DNA of 37,746 bases from Halieaceae bacterium (GCA_030066555.1 JASJBK010000024.1:1-37746), one strand, 5' to 3'; positions 9,556 to 19,274 are shown, counted from the first letter of the stretch. The notes: a model not told the origin generated them from the letters alone. Numbers and translations: made by a program.

Positions 9556-10221
9556 TTGATTAAACCTCAAATTCTCAACGCCATTCCCAACATCGAGAAC
9601 TTCCTGCGCTACTGTCAGCGCCAGGACTTCAAGCCCAAGTCGCAGATCATTCGCATGGGCGAAATCAGCAACTCGCTGTATTTCATTCTCGACGGATCGG
9701 TGTCTGTGATTGTCGAGGATGATGACGATCACGACATGGTAGTCAGCTACCTGAACCCCGGAGATTTCTTTGGCGAAATGGGCCTGTTCGGTGACGACGA
9801 GGAGCCCCGCAGCGCACTCGTGCAGGCCAAGACCCAGTGCGAAGTCGCGGAAATCAGCTACGAGCGATTCCACAAGATTCGCGCCCAGTTCCCCGACATC
9901 CTGTTTGCCATAGGCAAGCAGATGGCGGACCGCCTGCGCATCACCACCCGCAAGCTGTCGGACCTGGCCTTTGTCGACGTGTCAGGGCGTATCGCCCACA
10001 CGCTGCTGGACCTCTGCCAGCAACCGGACGCCATGACTCACCCGGATGGCATGCAGATCAAGGTGACCCGGCAGGAGCTGGGGCGCATAGTCGGCTGCTC
10101 TCGGGAAATGGCAGGGCGAGTCCTGAAGACGCTGGAGGACGACGGCCTGCTGACTGCCAGCGGCAAGACTATTGTCGTCTTTGACGCCTCTCGCAACGAA
10201 CAGCTGCGCACCAACTCCTAG
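9556..10221 (+). CDS. crp: cAMP receptor protein (CRP/Vfr type)
   Basis: This global regulator binds cAMP and activates or represses transcription. The 221-residue protein has a cyclic-nucleotide domain (about 15-125) with the phosphate-binding FFGEMGLF (Gly73, Glu74) and Arg85-Ser86, the C-helix with Thr130-Thr131, and a C-terminal winged helix (TRQELGRIVGCSREMAGRVL, about 171-190) with Arg183, Glu184 and Arg188 at the DNA-contact positions of E. coli CRP. The stretch QQPDAMTHPDGMQIK is nearly identical to CRP/Vfr. The start must be the TTG at 9556: the in-frame codon six bases upstream is a TAG stop, the first ATG would delete 33 residues, and AGGAG (9543-9547) sits eight bases before the TTG. 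Confidence 0.95.
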   Translation: MIKPQILNAIPNIENFLRYCQRQDFKPKSQIIRMGEISNSLYFILDGSVSVIVEDDDDHDMVVSYLNPGDFFGEMGLFGDDEEPRSALVQAKTQCEVAEISYERFHKIRAQFPDILFAIGKQMADRLRITTRKLSDLAFVDVSGRIAHTLLDLCQQPDAMTHPDGMQIKVTRQELGRIVGCSREMAGRVLKTLEDDGLLTASGKTIVVFDASRNEQLRTNS

Positions 10222-10272
10222 CTCCCTGGCATTTCCACGGGCTGCCCATAAATAGGGCTGCCTGCTAGTTCC

Positions 10273-11064
10273 CTAGAAGAACAATTCCCTGAGACGCGCA
10301 CCCGGATCCTCGGCACGCATGAACGCTTCGCCTACCAGGAAAGCGTTCACCTCGCGCTCCTGCATGGCCGTTACGTCGCCCCGGGTATGGATACCACTCT
10401 CGGTGATCACCAGCCGATCGGCGGGGATATTCGGCAACAGCTCCCAGGTGGTTTCCAGTCGCGTTTCGAAGCTGTGCAGGTTGCGGTTGTTGATGCCCAC
10501 CAGCCGGTTACCCAGCGGCAGGCTGCGTTCCAGCTCTTCGCGATCATGGACTTCGATCAACACGTCCATGCCGAGGTCAATAGCGGCCGCATTCAGCTCC
10601 GCCATCTGGCCATCCTCCAGCGCGGAGACAATCAGCAGTATGCAATCGGCACCCAGCGCTCGGGCTTCCAGCACCTGGTAGGGGTCGACGATAAAGTCCT
10701 TGCGAATCACCGGCAAGGCACAAGCAGCGCGCGCCTGCTGCAGGTAGGCATCGGCGCCCTGGAAGAAGTCCACGTCGGTCAGCACCGACAGGCAGCAGGC
10801 GCCCCCGGCTTCATAGCTTCGGGCGATCGCCGTCGGGTCAAATTGCTCGCGAATCACTCCTTTGCTCGGCGAAGCGCGCTTGGCCTCAGCGATCACCGCC
10901 GGTCGCATCGCAGCAGTATCCACCAGTGCAGCGGCAAACCCGCGACAGGCATCCTGCTCGCGAGCGCGCGCCTCGAGTTCAGACAGGGACACCGTCGCCG
11001 AACGTTCGGATACCTCCTGCCATTTGCGGTCAATAATCTCCCGCAGGATGGTGGGCGTGTTCAT
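10273..11064 (-). CDS. trpC: Indole-3-glycerol phosphate synthase
   Basis: TrpC converts CdRP to indole-3-glycerol phosphate in tryptophan synthesis. The 263-residue protein is monofunctional (no fused TrpF domain, unlike E. coli). Motifs: [12 protein letters not shown] with catalytic Glu60 and Lys62, [22 protein letters not shown] (catalytic Lys), GINNRNL and ITESGI. The start overlaps the trpD stop by four bases, so trpG-trpD-trpC are tightly coupled. It converges with crp across a 51-base gap in which I see no convincing terminator. Confidence 0.97.
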   Translation of the reverse strand: MNTPTILREIIDRKWQEVSERSATVSLSELEARAREQDACRGFAAALVDTAAMRPAVIAEAKRASPSKGVIREQFDPTAIARSYEAGGACCLSVLTDVDFFQGADAYLQQARAACALPVIRKDFIVDPYQVLEARALGADCILLIVSALEDGQMAELNAAAIDLGMDVLIEVHDREELERSLPLGNRLVGINNRNLHSFETRLETTWELLPNIPADRLVITESGIHTRGDVTAMQEREVNAFLVGEAFMRAEDPGARLRELFF

Positions 11065-12083
11065 GCGGTGGCGAACTCAGTGAACTGCACAAGCTCTGTG
11101 ATCTTCTGCAAGGCGGCGCCACTGGCCACGGCATCGTCTGCCATCTGCACGCCGTCTGCCAGGGTCGGGGCCACACCACTGACATAGATTGCAGCGCCCG
11201 CATTGAGAATCACCATGCCGGCAGCATCCTCATGCTTGCCAGCCAGCGCCGCCTTGATGAGCTGGACCGACTGATCGGCGCTGCCGACCACAAGCTCGTC
11301 CAGTGAGCCCGGCGACCGCCCGAAGTCAGCGGGCTGGATGTCATATTCACTGATCGACCCATCGCGCAGCTCCGCCACATGGGTGGGGCCGGCGATGCTG
11401 ATTTCGTCGAGACCGTCATGGGCGTGCACAACCATGATGTGCTCGCTGCCGAGACGCTTGAGCACTTCCGCCATGGGTCTGCAGAGGCCGGGATCGAATA
11501 CGCCTATCAGCTGCCGCTTCACCCCAGCGGGGTTGGTCATTGGCCCCAGCATGTTGAACACAGTGCGCAGACCCAGTTCCTTGCGGGGACCGGCCGCATG
11601 CTTCATGGCGCTGTGGTGCTGCGGTGCGAACATGAAACCCATACCGACTTCAGCCACACAGCGGGCTACCTGCTCGGGAGTGAGCTCCAGCTTCACCCCC
11701 AGCGCTTGCAGTACGTCGGAAGAACCACTGGTGCTGGAAACGCTGCGATTGCCGTGCTTTGCAACGTGGGCGCCGGCCGCCGCGGCCACAAAGCTGGCGG
11801 CGGTGGACACATTAAACAGGTTGGCACCGTCGCCGCCGGTGCCGACGATATCCACCAGATGCTCGGCCTCGATCTCTACCGGCGTGGCCAGTTCCCGCAT
11901 GACCTCGGTGGCGGCGGCAATCTCGTCGATGGTTTCTCCCTTGATGCGCAGCGCTACCAGGAAGGCACCGATCTGTGCCGGTGTGGCTTCGCCCCCCATC
12001 ACCTGGCGCATCACCGAGCGCATTTCCTCACTGTTGATATCGGCCGACTCAACCAGTCGTTCGATAGCCTGTTGGATATTCAT
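11061..12083 (-). CDS. trpD: Anthranilate phosphoribosyltransferase
   Basis: TrpD transfers phosphoribosyl from PRPP to anthranilate. The 340-residue length is normal. The PRPP-binding glycine motif [32 protein letters not shown] and [15 protein letters not shown] are all present. It begins two bases after the trpG stop and overlaps trpC by four bases at its end. The enzyme is separate from TrpG, unlike the TrpGD fusion in enteric bacteria. Confidence 0.97.
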   Translation of the reverse strand: MNIQQAIERLVESADINSEEMRSVMRQVMGGEATPAQIGAFLVALRIKGETIDEIAAATEVMRELATPVEIEAEHLVDIVGTGGDGANLFNVSTAASFVAAAAGAHVAKHGNRSVSSTSGSSDVLQALGVKLELTPEQVARCVAEVGMGFMFAPQHHSAMKHAAGPRKELGLRTVFNMLGPMTNPAGVKRQLIGVFDPGLCRPMAEVLKRLGSEHIMVVHAHDGLDEISIAGPTHVAELRDGSISEYDIQPADFGRSPGSLDELVVGSADQSVQLIKAALAGKHEDAAGMVILNAGAAIYVSGVAPTLADGVQMADDAVASGAALQKITELVQFTEFATA

Positions 12084-12085
12084 TG

Positions 12086-12673
12086 TCAGTTCGCTCCCTG
12101 GTTGAGGAAGTTGCGCAGCAGGTCGTGGCCGTGTGCGGTCAGTATCGACTCCGGGTGAAACTGCACCCCTTCCACCGCCAGTTCGCGATGGCGCAGGCCC
12201 ATGATCTCGTCGAGCTCGCCATCATCAGTTTCTGTCCAGGCGGTGATTTCAAGGCAATCCGGCAGGCTGTCGCGTTCCACCACCAGCGAGTGATAGCGGG
12301 TCGCCTCGAAAGGATTGCTGAGCCCCGCGAATACGCCCTCGCCGCGGTGGTGAATAAGCGAGGTCTTGCCGTGCATCACCTGTCGCGCGCGCACCACCTT
12401 GCCGCCAAACACCTGGCCAATGCTCTGGTGTCCCAGGCAAATACCGAGGATGGGCAGGCGCCCGGCCATGGCTTCAATCAGCGGCATCGAGATGCCGGCC
12501 TCGTTGGGTGTGCAGGGTCCCGGCGATATTACAATCCGTTCGGGCGTAAGCGCCTCAACGCCGGCCACGTCGACCTGGTCATTGCGCAGCACCTTGACGT
12601 CGGCACCCAGTTCTCCGAGGTACTGCACCACGTTGTAGGTAAAGGAGTCGTAGTTGTCGATCATCAATAACAT
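12086..12673 (-). CDS. trpG: Anthranilate synthase component II (glutamine amidotransferase)
   Basis: TrpG hydrolyses glutamine and supplies ammonia to TrpE. I start it at the ATG complementary to 12671-12673, giving 195 residues beginning [14 protein letters not shown]; a longer frame reaching 12715 would read back into trpE. GGAG lies nine bases upstream on the minus strand, and the ATG is one base after the trpE stop (TGACATG). The class I amidotransferase triad is visible: Cys79 in GICLGHQ, and His173 and Glu175 in QFHPES. Because TrpG also serves as PabA in many bacteria, a shared role in folate synthesis is possible. Confidence 0.96.
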   Translation of the reverse strand: MLLMIDNYDSFTYNVVQYLGELGADVKVLRNDQVDVAGVEALTPERIVISPGPCTPNEAGISMPLIEAMAGRLPILGICLGHQSIGQVFGGKVVRARQVMHGKTSLIHHRGEGVFAGLSNPFEATRYHSLVVERDSLPDCLEITAWTETDDGELDEIMGLRHRELAVEGVQFHPESILTAHGHDLLRNFLNQGAN

Positions 12674-12674
12674 G

Positions 12675-14207
12675 TCACTTCTCTCCACCCACAACACCGC
12701 CGCTGGTCCCCTCACTACCTGACTGCACCATGGCAGCGGCCCGGAACATGGCGCGCGCCTTGTTCATGGTTTCCTTGTACTCCAGGCGCGGTACCGAGTC
12801 GGCCACAACACCGCCGCCGGCCTGGATGTGCAGTGTGTCGTCCTTGATGACCGCGGTGCGAATGGCGATGGCGGTATCCATGTCACCCTGCCAGGAAATA
12901 TAGCCCACCGCGCCGCCGTAGACGCAGCGCTTCACCGGCTCCAGTTCATCGATGATCTCCATGGCGCGAATCTTCGGCGCACCGCTGAGGGTGCCCGCTG
13001 GCAATGTCGCGCGCAGCACATCGACCGCGCTGTAGTCCGGGCCAAGTTCCCCAGTCACGTTGGAAACGATATGCATGACATGGGAGTAACGCTCGACCAC
13101 CATCTTGTCGGTGAGCTCGACACTGCCGGTATTGGCGATACGGCCGACGTCGTTGCGTCCGAGGTCAATCAGCATCAGGTGCTCGGCAATTTCCTTGGGG
13201 TCTGCCAGCAGTTCCGCTTCCATCTCGCGATCCTCGGCCTCGCTGCGTCCCCGACGCCGGGTGCCGGCGATCGGCCGCACCGTGACCGTGCCCTGTTCCA
13301 GGCGCGCGAGAATCTCCGGCGAGGATCCGACGATGTGGAAGTCCTGCAGGTTCAGGTAGTACATGTAGGGCGACGGGTTCAGGTTGCGCAGCGCCCGGTA
13401 CAGGTCCAGCGCCGGCGCTGCAAACGGCAGGCTCAGGCGTTGGGAGGGCACTACCTGCATGACATCGCCCGCCAGGATGTACTCCTTGATGCGATCCACC
13501 GCCTCGAAATAGGAGGCCTCGGTGAAGTGCGAGCGGTACTGGCTCTCCGCCATGGCTTCTTCGGAGCGCGAGGCACTGGCCGCCGCCAGGTCAATCTCCG
13601 CCGCCGGCGCCATGGGCTCGCGCAGCCGTGCGGTCAGCTCGTCCAGCCGAGCCTGGGCGCTCTCCCAGGCGTCAGCATTCGCCGGGTCGACAGTGACCAC
13701 CAGGCGCACCGTGCCGGCGAGATTGTCGAACACCAGGATCTCGTCAGCCACCATCAGCAGCACGTCGGGCACCCCGAGCTCGTCGTCGGGCACGGTGTCC
13801 CTGAGCCGCGGTTCCACATAACGCACGCAGTCGTAGACGAAATAGCCGACCAGCCCGCCGTGAAAGATGGGCAGATCCTCAAGCTGGGGTACCTGAAAAC
13901 GTCGTCCGAACTTTTCGACAAAAGCCAGCGGGTCCTCGACCTGCTGTTCAAAGGTGGTGGTGTCGCCGTCGATCAGGCGCACCTGGTAGCCGCGCACTTC
14001 CAGTCGCTGCCTGCAGGGCAGGCCGATTATCGAGTAGCGCCCCCACTTCTCACCGCCTTGCACGGATTCCAGCAGGAACGACCAGGGGCCGTCGGCCAGC
14101 TTGCGATAGGCACTGAGGGGCGTTTCAGTATCCGCGAGAACTTCGCGGCTAACCGGTATGCGGTTGTAGTCCTGCGCCGCCAGGTCGGCGAATTGTTGCG
14201 GGGTCAT
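12675..14207 (-). CDS. trpE: Anthranilate synthase component I
   Basis: TrpE makes anthranilate from chorismate and ammonia, the first committed step of tryptophan synthesis. The 510-residue protein has the N-terminal tryptophan feedback motif LLES (45-48) and the C-terminal chorismate-utilising domain with [29 protein letters not shown] and [15 protein letters not shown] lies seven bases before the ATG on the minus strand. trpE, trpG, trpD and trpC form one compact cluster, whereas in P. aeruginosa (from memory) trpE is separated from trpGDC. A leader peptide and hairpin upstream indicate attenuation control. Confidence 0.97.
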   Translation of the reverse strand: MTPQQFADLAAQDYNRIPVSREVLADTETPLSAYRKLADGPWSFLLESVQGGEKWGRYSIIGLPCRQRLEVRGYQVRLIDGDTTTFEQQVEDPLAFVEKFGRRFQVPQLEDLPIFHGGLVGYFVYDCVRYVEPRLRDTVPDDELGVPDVLLMVADEILVFDNLAGTVRLVVTVDPANADAWESAQARLDELTARLREPMAPAAEIDLAAASASRSEEAMAESQYRSHFTEASYFEAVDRIKEYILAGDVMQVVPSQRLSLPFAAPALDLYRALRNLNPSPYMYYLNLQDFHIVGSSPEILARLEQGTVTVRPIAGTRRRGRSEAEDREMEAELLADPKEIAEHLMLIDLGRNDVGRIANTGSVELTDKMVVERYSHVMHIVSNVTGELGPDYSAVDVLRATLPAGTLSGAPKIRAMEIIDELEPVKRCVYGGAVGYISWQGDMDTAIAIRTAVIKDDTLHIQAGGGVVADSVPRLEYKETMNKARAMFRAAAMVQSGSEGTSGGVVGGEK

Positions 14208-14226
14208 GGGACATCCTCGGAGACAG

Positions 14227-14267
14227 AAAAAGGGAACAGCACTAAAGCGCGGCCGTCAGGCCGTGCC
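14227..14267 (-). terminator. Attenuator hairpin in the trp leader
   Basis: On the minus strand, CGGCC and GGCCG form a five-base stem around a TGAC loop. Outer GCAC (14266-14263) can pair with GTGC further down. Sequence then runs TGTTCCCTTTTT, with the T-run at 14231-14227. It begins three bases after the trpL stop codon and ends about 20 bases before trpE, the expected place for a transcription attenuator. The separation between stem and T-run is longer than ideal, so strength is uncertain, and I could not settle the competing antiterminator by eye. Confidence 0.55.
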
Positions 14268-14269
14268 AG

Positions 14270-14305
14270 TTACCATCGCCAGCGGGTGATGGTGGGCATG
14301 AACAT
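14270..14305 (-). CDS. trpL: trp leader peptide (MFMPTITRWRW)
   Basis: On the minus strand an ATG complementary to 14303-14305 opens an 11-codon frame that ends Trp-Arg-Trp-stop (TGG CGA TGG TAA). Two tryptophan codons at the very end of a short peptide, directly before a hairpin and upstream of trpE, are the hallmark of ribosome-mediated attenuation. AGGA lies 12 bases upstream, so the ribosome-binding site is only fair; a second in-frame ATG two codons later would give MPTITRWRW. ACCATC (14293-14288) can pair with GATGGT (14277-14272) across the first Trp codon, a plausible 1:2 pause hairpin that a stalled ribosome would open. Confidence 0.75.
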   Translation of the reverse strand: MFMPTITRWRW

Positions 14306-14363
14306 GCCCGGGCTAGTTCCTGCTGCTCGCACAGCGGTCTCCAGGATGGAAGAAAAGTACGTC

Positions 14364-14391
14364 ATTGTACCTGAGCAAGGTGCTCACGCAA
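14364..14391 (-). promoter_or_regulatory. Candidate promoter for trpL-trpE
   Basis: On the minus strand TTGCGT (14391-14386) and TACAAT (14369-14364) are spaced by 16 bases. The -10 matches five of six consensus bases. The predicted start near 14357 would give a leader of about 150 bases that contains trpL and the hairpin. The -35 overlaps the last codons of rpe. Confidence 0.5.
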
Positions 14392-15055
14392 CGGCGGCCA
14401 GCTCGGACCGCATGGCCGCGATGACCTCGGCGTAGTCGGGCGCGTTGAAGATGGCCGAACCCGCGACGAAAGTGTCAGCGCCGGCCTTGGCGATCTCGCG
14501 GATATTCTTCGCCGACACTCCACCGTCGATCTCCAGGCGGATATCCAGGCCGCTGTCGTCGATCAGGCCGCGGGCCTCGCGCAGCTTGTCGAGTGCCGAG
14601 GGGATGAACGACTGGCCGCCGAATCCCGGGTTGACCGACATCAGCAACACCATGTCCACCTTGTCCATTACGTAGCGCAGGGGTTCAAGGCTGGCCGCGG
14701 GATTAAACACCAGGCCGGATTTGCAGCCGGCATCGCGGATCATTTGCAAGGAGCGGTCGACGTGGACCGAGGCATCAGGGTGAAAAGTGATATAGCTGGC
14801 CCCCGCCTGCGCAAAATCCTCGATCAGGCGATCCACCGGTGACACCATCAGGTGCACATCGATGGGTGCGGTAACACCGTGGTCGCGCAGCGCCTTGCAA
14901 ACCATCGGACCGATCGTCAGGTTGGGGACGTAGTGGTTGTCCATAACGTCGAAATGAACCACATCGGCACCGGCCGCCAGCACGTTGTCCACCTCTTCGC
15001 CAAGGCGGGCGAAATCGGCGGAGAGAATGGAGGGGGCAATCAGGTAGTCGCGCAT
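14384..15055 (-). CDS. rpe: Ribulose-phosphate 3-epimerase
   Basis: Rpe interconverts ribulose-5-phosphate and xylulose-5-phosphate in the pentose phosphate pathway. The 223-residue TIM-barrel protein shows [14 protein letters not shown], metal ligands His34 and Asp36 (VHFDVMD), His68 (DVHLMV) and Asp177 (LEIDGG), and NPGFGGQSF. It is upstream of trpE, as in Pseudomonas, but the phosphoglycolate phosphatase gene gph that normally lies between them is absent here. The gap to murU is 30 bases, so murU and rpe may be co-transcribed. Confidence 0.97.
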   Translation of the reverse strand: MRDYLIAPSILSADFARLGEEVDNVLAAGADVVHFDVMDNHYVPNLTIGPMVCKALRDHGVTAPIDVHLMVSPVDRLIEDFAQAGASYITFHPDASVHVDRSLQMIRDAGCKSGLVFNPAASLEPLRYVMDKVDMVLLMSVNPGFGGQSFIPSALDKLREARGLIDDSGLDIRLEIDGGVSAKNIREIAKAGADTFVAGSAIFNAPDYAEVIAAMRSELAAVA

Positions 15056-15085
15056 GGTCAGGGGCTCTTCTGGAAAGGCGGCATT

Positions 15086-15751
15086 CTAATGGATGGCCAG
15101 TCGCGCATCCAGCGCCGCCAGCCGCTGCGGTGTGCCAACATCTTCCCAGTCACCGCGGTAGTGCTCGCCGGCCAGCGCGCCGGCCCCGATGGCCCGCTCC
15201 AGCAGCGGCAGCAGCGGGCGCGCACCCGGCGCACAGTCCGCGAACAGGCCGGGGCTGTAGACACCCACCCCGCTGTAGGTAAAGCGTTCGCCCTCACCGC
15301 GATCCAGCAATCCCGCCTGCAGGCGGAAGTCGCCTGCGGGATGCTGCGGCGGGTTATCGACCAGCACCAGGTGGGCGCCCCCGGGCGGCGGCGCAGTCGC
15401 CAGCAGGTCTGCAAAGGGATAGTCGGTCCAGATATCACCGTTGACTACGGCGAAGGGTGCATCTCCCAACAGCGGCAGCGCCTGCACGATGCCGCCCGCG
15501 GTTTCCAGCGGCAACTCTTCCCGCGACCAGTGGATGCGGTCTGCCCAGGGTGACGCCGCCAGTGCCGCGACAATCTGCTCACCAAGCCAGGACACATTGA
15601 TAACCAGTGCTTCGAAGCCCGCCGCCAGCAGGCGCTCGACGTGGTATTCGATCAGCGGCTTGCCCCCGACCTGCAACAGTGGCTTCGGGGTGTGCTCGGT
15701 GAGCGGCCGCATGCGCTCGCCGCGGCCCGCCGCCAGGATCATCGCCTTCAC
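15086..15751 (-). CDS. murU: N-acetylmuramate alpha-1-phosphate uridylyltransferase
   Basis: MurU converts MurNAc-1-phosphate and UTP to UDP-MurNAc in the peptidoglycan recycling route that bypasses de novo synthesis and underlies intrinsic fosfomycin tolerance in pseudomonads. I start it at the GTG complementary to 15749-15751, giving 221 residues beginning (M)KAMILAAGRGERMRPLT, the expected sugar-nucleotidyltransferase N-terminus, with PKPLL, VNGDIWTDY and the C-terminal WEDVGTPQR. The start overlaps the amgK stop (GTGA). The amgK neighbour distinguishes it from other nucleotidyltransferases of the same family. Confidence 0.9.
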   Translation of the reverse strand: MKAMILAAGRGERMRPLTEHTPKPLLQVGGKPLIEYHVERLLAAGFEALVINVSWLGEQIVAALAASPWADRIHWSREELPLETAGGIVQALPLLGDAPFAVVNGDIWTDYPFADLLATAPPPGGAHLVLVDNPPQHPAGDFRLQAGLLDRGEGERFTYSGVGVYSPGLFADCAPGARPLLPLLERAIGAGALAGEHYRGDWEDVGTPQRLAALDARLAIH

Positions 15752-16764
15752 TGGCGCGCTCCCCAACTCACCCCGGCGACCACCGGCTCGACGCGCTGTT
15801 GCCACCAATTCGCAAAATCAGAAAATTCGCTATAGCGCGGCAGCACCTCGCGAATGTACTGCAGCACCAGCGGGATATCCTTGAGGTAACCGGGCTTGTC
15901 ATCACGCAGAGCCAGGCGGGTGAAGTTGCCCAACACCTTGATATGGCGGTGCAGGCCGATCCAGTCAAACCAGCGCAGGAAGTCCTCGTCGCTGTCAGCG
16001 GCGGGCCGACCCGCGGCCAGCAGCTCCCGGCGATAGCCGAGTGCCCATTTGCGCACCTGCTCCGGTGGCCAGCGCAGGTAGCAATCCTTGAGCAGGGAGG
16101 CGAGGTCGTAGCAGAGTGGCCCCACCACGGCATCCTGGAAATCGATCAGGCCCAGGCCGCCGTCCGGCTTCACCAGCAGGTTACGGCACATGTAGTCGCG
16201 GTACACCAGTACCTGCGGCTGCTGCAGGGCGCAGGCCACCAGTTGCTCACCCAGTCCACTGATCACGCCCGCCTCCTCCGGCGGCAGCTCCATGCCGAGG
16301 TAGTTCTCGCAGAACCATTCGCGGCAGCGCCCAAACTCCTCGCCGAGTAGCGCGTCATCATAGGTCGGCAGCCGCGCAGTGCTGATATCCACGCCCTGCA
16401 AGCGCAGCAGCAGTGCCATTGCCCCGAGGTAGTCCTCCGGGGGGTGGGCGACATCCAGCGCATCTTCCAGGTGGCGGCTGCCGAGGTCTTCCAGCAGCAG
16501 GAAACCGCGGGGCAGGTCCTGGGCCAGCAGCTCAGGCACCGGCAGGCCGGCATTGGCCAACAGGGACTGAACCGCCACGAACTCGGCATTCTTTTCCGTA
16601 GCGGGCGGCGCATCGGCGCAGATCACACTGCGCTCACCGTTCCACAGCCGGAAATAGCGGCGCGCACTGGCCTCACCCGACACGCTTTCCCAGCGTATCC
16701 GGTCGGCCTCGGCGGCCAGCGCTTCGCAGGCCCAGCTGCGCAGCTCGTCCTGCCGGGCGTCCAT
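15748..16764 (-). CDS. amgK: N-acetylmuramate/N-acetylglucosamine kinase
   Basis: AmgK phosphorylates MurNAc or GlcNAc at the anomeric carbon, feeding MurU. The protein is an aminoglycoside-phosphotransferase-fold kinase of about 338 residues with the catalytic-loop motif YRDYMCRNLLV and the metal-binding GLIDFQDAVVGPLCYDLASLL. I use the ATG complementary to 16762-16764; a GTG two codons upstream (16770) has AAGGG eight bases before it and is a good alternative. The downstream murU overlap gives a recycling pair. It is divergent from lptD, the same layout as in Pseudomonas from memory. Confidence 0.88.
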   Translation of the reverse strand: MDARQDELRSWACEALAAEADRIRWESVSGEASARRYFRLWNGERSVICADAPPATEKNAEFVAVQSLLANAGLPVPELLAQDLPRGFLLLEDLGSRHLEDALDVAHPPEDYLGAMALLLRLQGVDISTARLPTYDDALLGEEFGRCREWFCENYLGMELPPEEAGVISGLGEQLVACALQQPQVLVYRDYMCRNLLVKPDGGLGLIDFQDAVVGPLCYDLASLLKDCYLRWPPEQVRKWALGYRRELLAAGRPAADSDEDFLRWFDWIGLHRHIKVLGNFTRLALRDDKPGYLKDIPLVLQYIREVLPRYSEFSDFANWWQQRVEPVVAGVSWGARQ

Positions 16765-16841
16765 TAGCACGGGCGCGACCCTTGAGAATGCTTTATCATC
16801 CCTTTCCCTCAATCTCCTCTATCAACATACCACGCAGCATC

Positions 16842-19274
16842 ATGACCAGGGACTGGCCACGCGGCATCCACAATCGGTTTGTCTGTCGCCCCCGGCACCG
16901 CACTGCGCTGTGCCTGGTCGCGGCCCTGCTGATGAGCCCGCCCGGCTGGAGTGAGGAGACCGGGAGTGAGACGCCGGGCGAGGATACCAGCCCTGCCGAG
17001 CCCACCGCCAATGACTGCGGCGCCTTTCCTTTCCTGGACTGGACCAGCGAGGTTGACCAGGAGGGTCGCACGGCCCAGCGCAGCCAGCGCTGCCGCGGCA
17101 GCTATCGGGACCCCCTGGCGGGCGTCGACACCTCGAAGGACCCTTCCACCCAGGAGATCGAGGCCACCGCCGAGCGCTCGGAGCTGGAGGGCGACATGGT
17201 GCGGTTCTTCGGCGGCGTCGAAGCGCGCCAGGGCTACCGGGTCATTCGCGCCGCCGAGGCTGAATACAACCGCGTCACCGGCACCGGCAGCCTGCTGGGT
17301 GAGGTGGAAATCCGTGAGCCGGGCCTGCTGTTGCGGGGCGCAACGGGTTCGCTGGACTCCAATAGCGGTGAAGCGCGTCTCACCGCCAACCAGTTTGTGC
17401 TGCACGACCAGCACCTGCGCGGCGGCGCCGACCTGGTGGTGCGCCGGGGCGATGGCATCATCGAACTGGACGATGGCTACTACAGCTATTGCCCGCCACT
17501 GAACAATGGCTGGGTGCTCCAGGCCAAGGACATTGAGCTGGATATCGAAGAGGGCGTTGGCGTGGCCCGGGATGCCAAGATCGAGCTCGGCGGCACCCCC
17601 GTGGTCTATACGCCTTATCTGCGCTTTCCCCTTGACGATCGCCGCAAGTCGGGCTTCCTGTTCCCGGAGATTACCGACGATTCCAACGGCGGCCTTGACC
17701 TGGCTACCCCCTACTACTTCAACCTGGCGCCCAACTATGACGCCACCCTGACACCGCGCTATATCATGGACCGCGGGCTGTTGACCGAGCTGGAGTTGCG
17801 CCATCTGTCGGCCCAGGCGGGCTACTGGGAGCTGGGGGGTGCCTGGATCAGCGGCGACGACCAGTACCAGGACGACGTACCAGGCGAAGACGGCGACCGC
17901 TGGTTGTCGGCAATCGAACAGACCGGCGAGTTCAAGGAGCGCTGGCGCACCAACATCGATTTCACCAAAACCAGCGACGATGAGTACTTCAACGACATCG
18001 GCACCACCTCGCTGCAACTGAAGCAGTCCACCCACCTGCTGCAGGCTGGCCAGGTGGACTACCTGGGTGACAGCTGGCAGACCACCCTGCGCTTTGAAGA
18101 GTTCCAGACCATCGCCCGTGACGTCGAGCGCGACCAGTACAGCAAGCTGCCGCAGCTCAACCTGCGGCGCACCGCGACCAGCCAGGACTTTACTCCCAAC
18201 CTGCTGTTGCAGAGCGACTACGCCTACTTTGATCACAACGATGAACCCACCGGCCACCGGCTCTACAACGAGGTCGGCGGCAACTTCCCGATGCGGTGGA
18301 TCTGGGGCTTTCTAACACCCACCGCCAAGTACCGGCAGCTCAACTACGATCTCGATGAAGACGTGTTCTTCGACGGTGCTCCGGACGACACGCCTGATGT
18401 GGGCGCGCCGATGTTCAGTCTCGACGGCGGCCTGTTCTTTGAACGCAGCACAGCCTGGGGCCTGCAGACCCTCGAACCGCGGGTGTATTACCTGTGGTCG
18501 GATTTCGAAGAGCAGGAAGGCTTGCCCAGCTTCGACACCACGGAACTGACCTTTACCTACAACCAGCTGTTCCGGGAGACGCGCTTCTCGGGCAACGACC
18601 GCATCGACGACTCCAACCAGGTATCGGTAGGCCTGACCACGCGCTTTATCGACCAGGACAGCGGCCGCGAGAAGCTGGCCGCCAGTATCGGGCAGATCTA
18701 CTACTTCGACGATCGCCTGGTGAGCGTCGGCGCCATCGGCCCGGAAGACACCGAGGGCAGCTCGGCCATTGCCGCAGAGTTTGCTATCTCACCGACCGAA
18801 CAGTGGGAGTTTCGCTCCGCCTGGCTGTGGAATACCGACGAGAACGAGATTGACCAGAGCACCTTCCAGGCCGGCTGGCGCGGCGACGGCGGCGCCATCG
18901 TCAACCTCGGCTACAGCTACCGGCGCAACCGCACCACCGCCAACGACGGCCTTGATATCGACCAGCTGGATTTCTCCACCTACTACCCGTTCAGCAAGGA
19001 GTGGCGGATTTTCCTGCGTTCCCTGTACGACCTGGAAGAGAACGAGCGGGTCAATGATATGGCCGGAATAGAGTACAATAGCTGCTGCTGGCGAGTGCGG
19101 CTCGTCTATCAGCGCTATATCGACCAGAACACGAACCGAGCCGCCCAGGACCTGGTCGAATACGAAAATGCAACCTACATCGAATTCCAGCTCAAGGGAC
19201 TGGGCGGCATAGGCACCCGCGTCTCCGAGTTGCTGGAAGAGTTTATTCGAGGATACGAAGACAGTGATTTATAA
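16842..19274 (+). CDS. lptD: LPS-assembly outer membrane protein LptD
   Basis: LptD is the outer-membrane beta-barrel that, with LptE, inserts lipopolysaccharide into the outer leaflet. With the ATG at 16842 the protein has 810 residues: a basic N-terminus and hydrophobic signal segment (about 19-36), the periplasmic OstA/LptA-like domain (about 110-230) and a large barrel with many alternating aromatic strands. The four cysteines needed for the LptD disulfides are present: Cys59, Cys84 and the adjacent Cys748-Cys749. No good Shine-Dalgarno is seen, and an upstream ATG at 16782 is possible. The end overlaps surA. Confidence 0.95.
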   Translation: MTRDWPRGIHNRFVCRPRHRTALCLVAALLMSPPGWSEETGSETPGEDTSPAEPTANDCGAFPFLDWTSEVDQEGRTAQRSQRCRGSYRDPLAGVDTSKDPSTQEIEATAERSELEGDMVRFFGGVEARQGYRVIRAAEAEYNRVTGTGSLLGEVEIREPGLLLRGATGSLDSNSGEARLTANQFVLHDQHLRGGADLVVRRGDGIIELDDGYYSYCPPLNNGWVLQAKDIELDIEEGVGVARDAKIELGGTPVVYTPYLRFPLDDRRKSGFLFPEITDDSNGGLDLATPYYFNLAPNYDATLTPRYIMDRGLLTELELRHLSAQAGYWELGGAWISGDDQYQDDVPGEDGDRWLSAIEQTGEFKERWRTNIDFTKTSDDEYFNDIGTTSLQLKQSTHLLQAGQVDYLGDSWQTTLRFEEFQTIARDVERDQYSKLPQLNLRRTATSQDFTPNLLLQSDYAYFDHNDEPTGHRLYNEVGGNFPMRWIWGFLTPTAKYRQLNYDLDEDVFFDGAPDDTPDVGAPMFSLDGGLFFERSTAWGLQTLEPRVYYLWSDFEEQEGLPSFDTTELTFTYNQLFRETRFSGNDRIDDSNQVSVGLTTRFIDQDSGREKLAASIGQIYYFDDRLVSVGAIGPEDTEGSSAIAAEFAISPTEQWEFRSAWLWNTDENEIDQSTFQAGWRGDGGAIVNLGYSYRRNRTTANDGLDIDQLDFSTYYPFSKEWRIFLRSLYDLEENERVNDMAGIEYNSCCWRVRLVYQRYIDQNTNRAAQDLVEYENATYIEFQLKGLGGIGTRVSELLEEFIRGYEDSDL

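Noticed and set aside
10239-10262. Direct repeat GGGCTGCC in the crp-trpC gap as a terminator
   Set aside because: The copies are direct, not inverted, and only a four-base stem can be drawn. No T-run follows.
14311-14319. GAACTAG on the minus strand resembling half of a TrpR operator
   Set aside because: The second half-site is not present and the position is downstream of the predicted start within the leader; a seven-base match is weak evidence.
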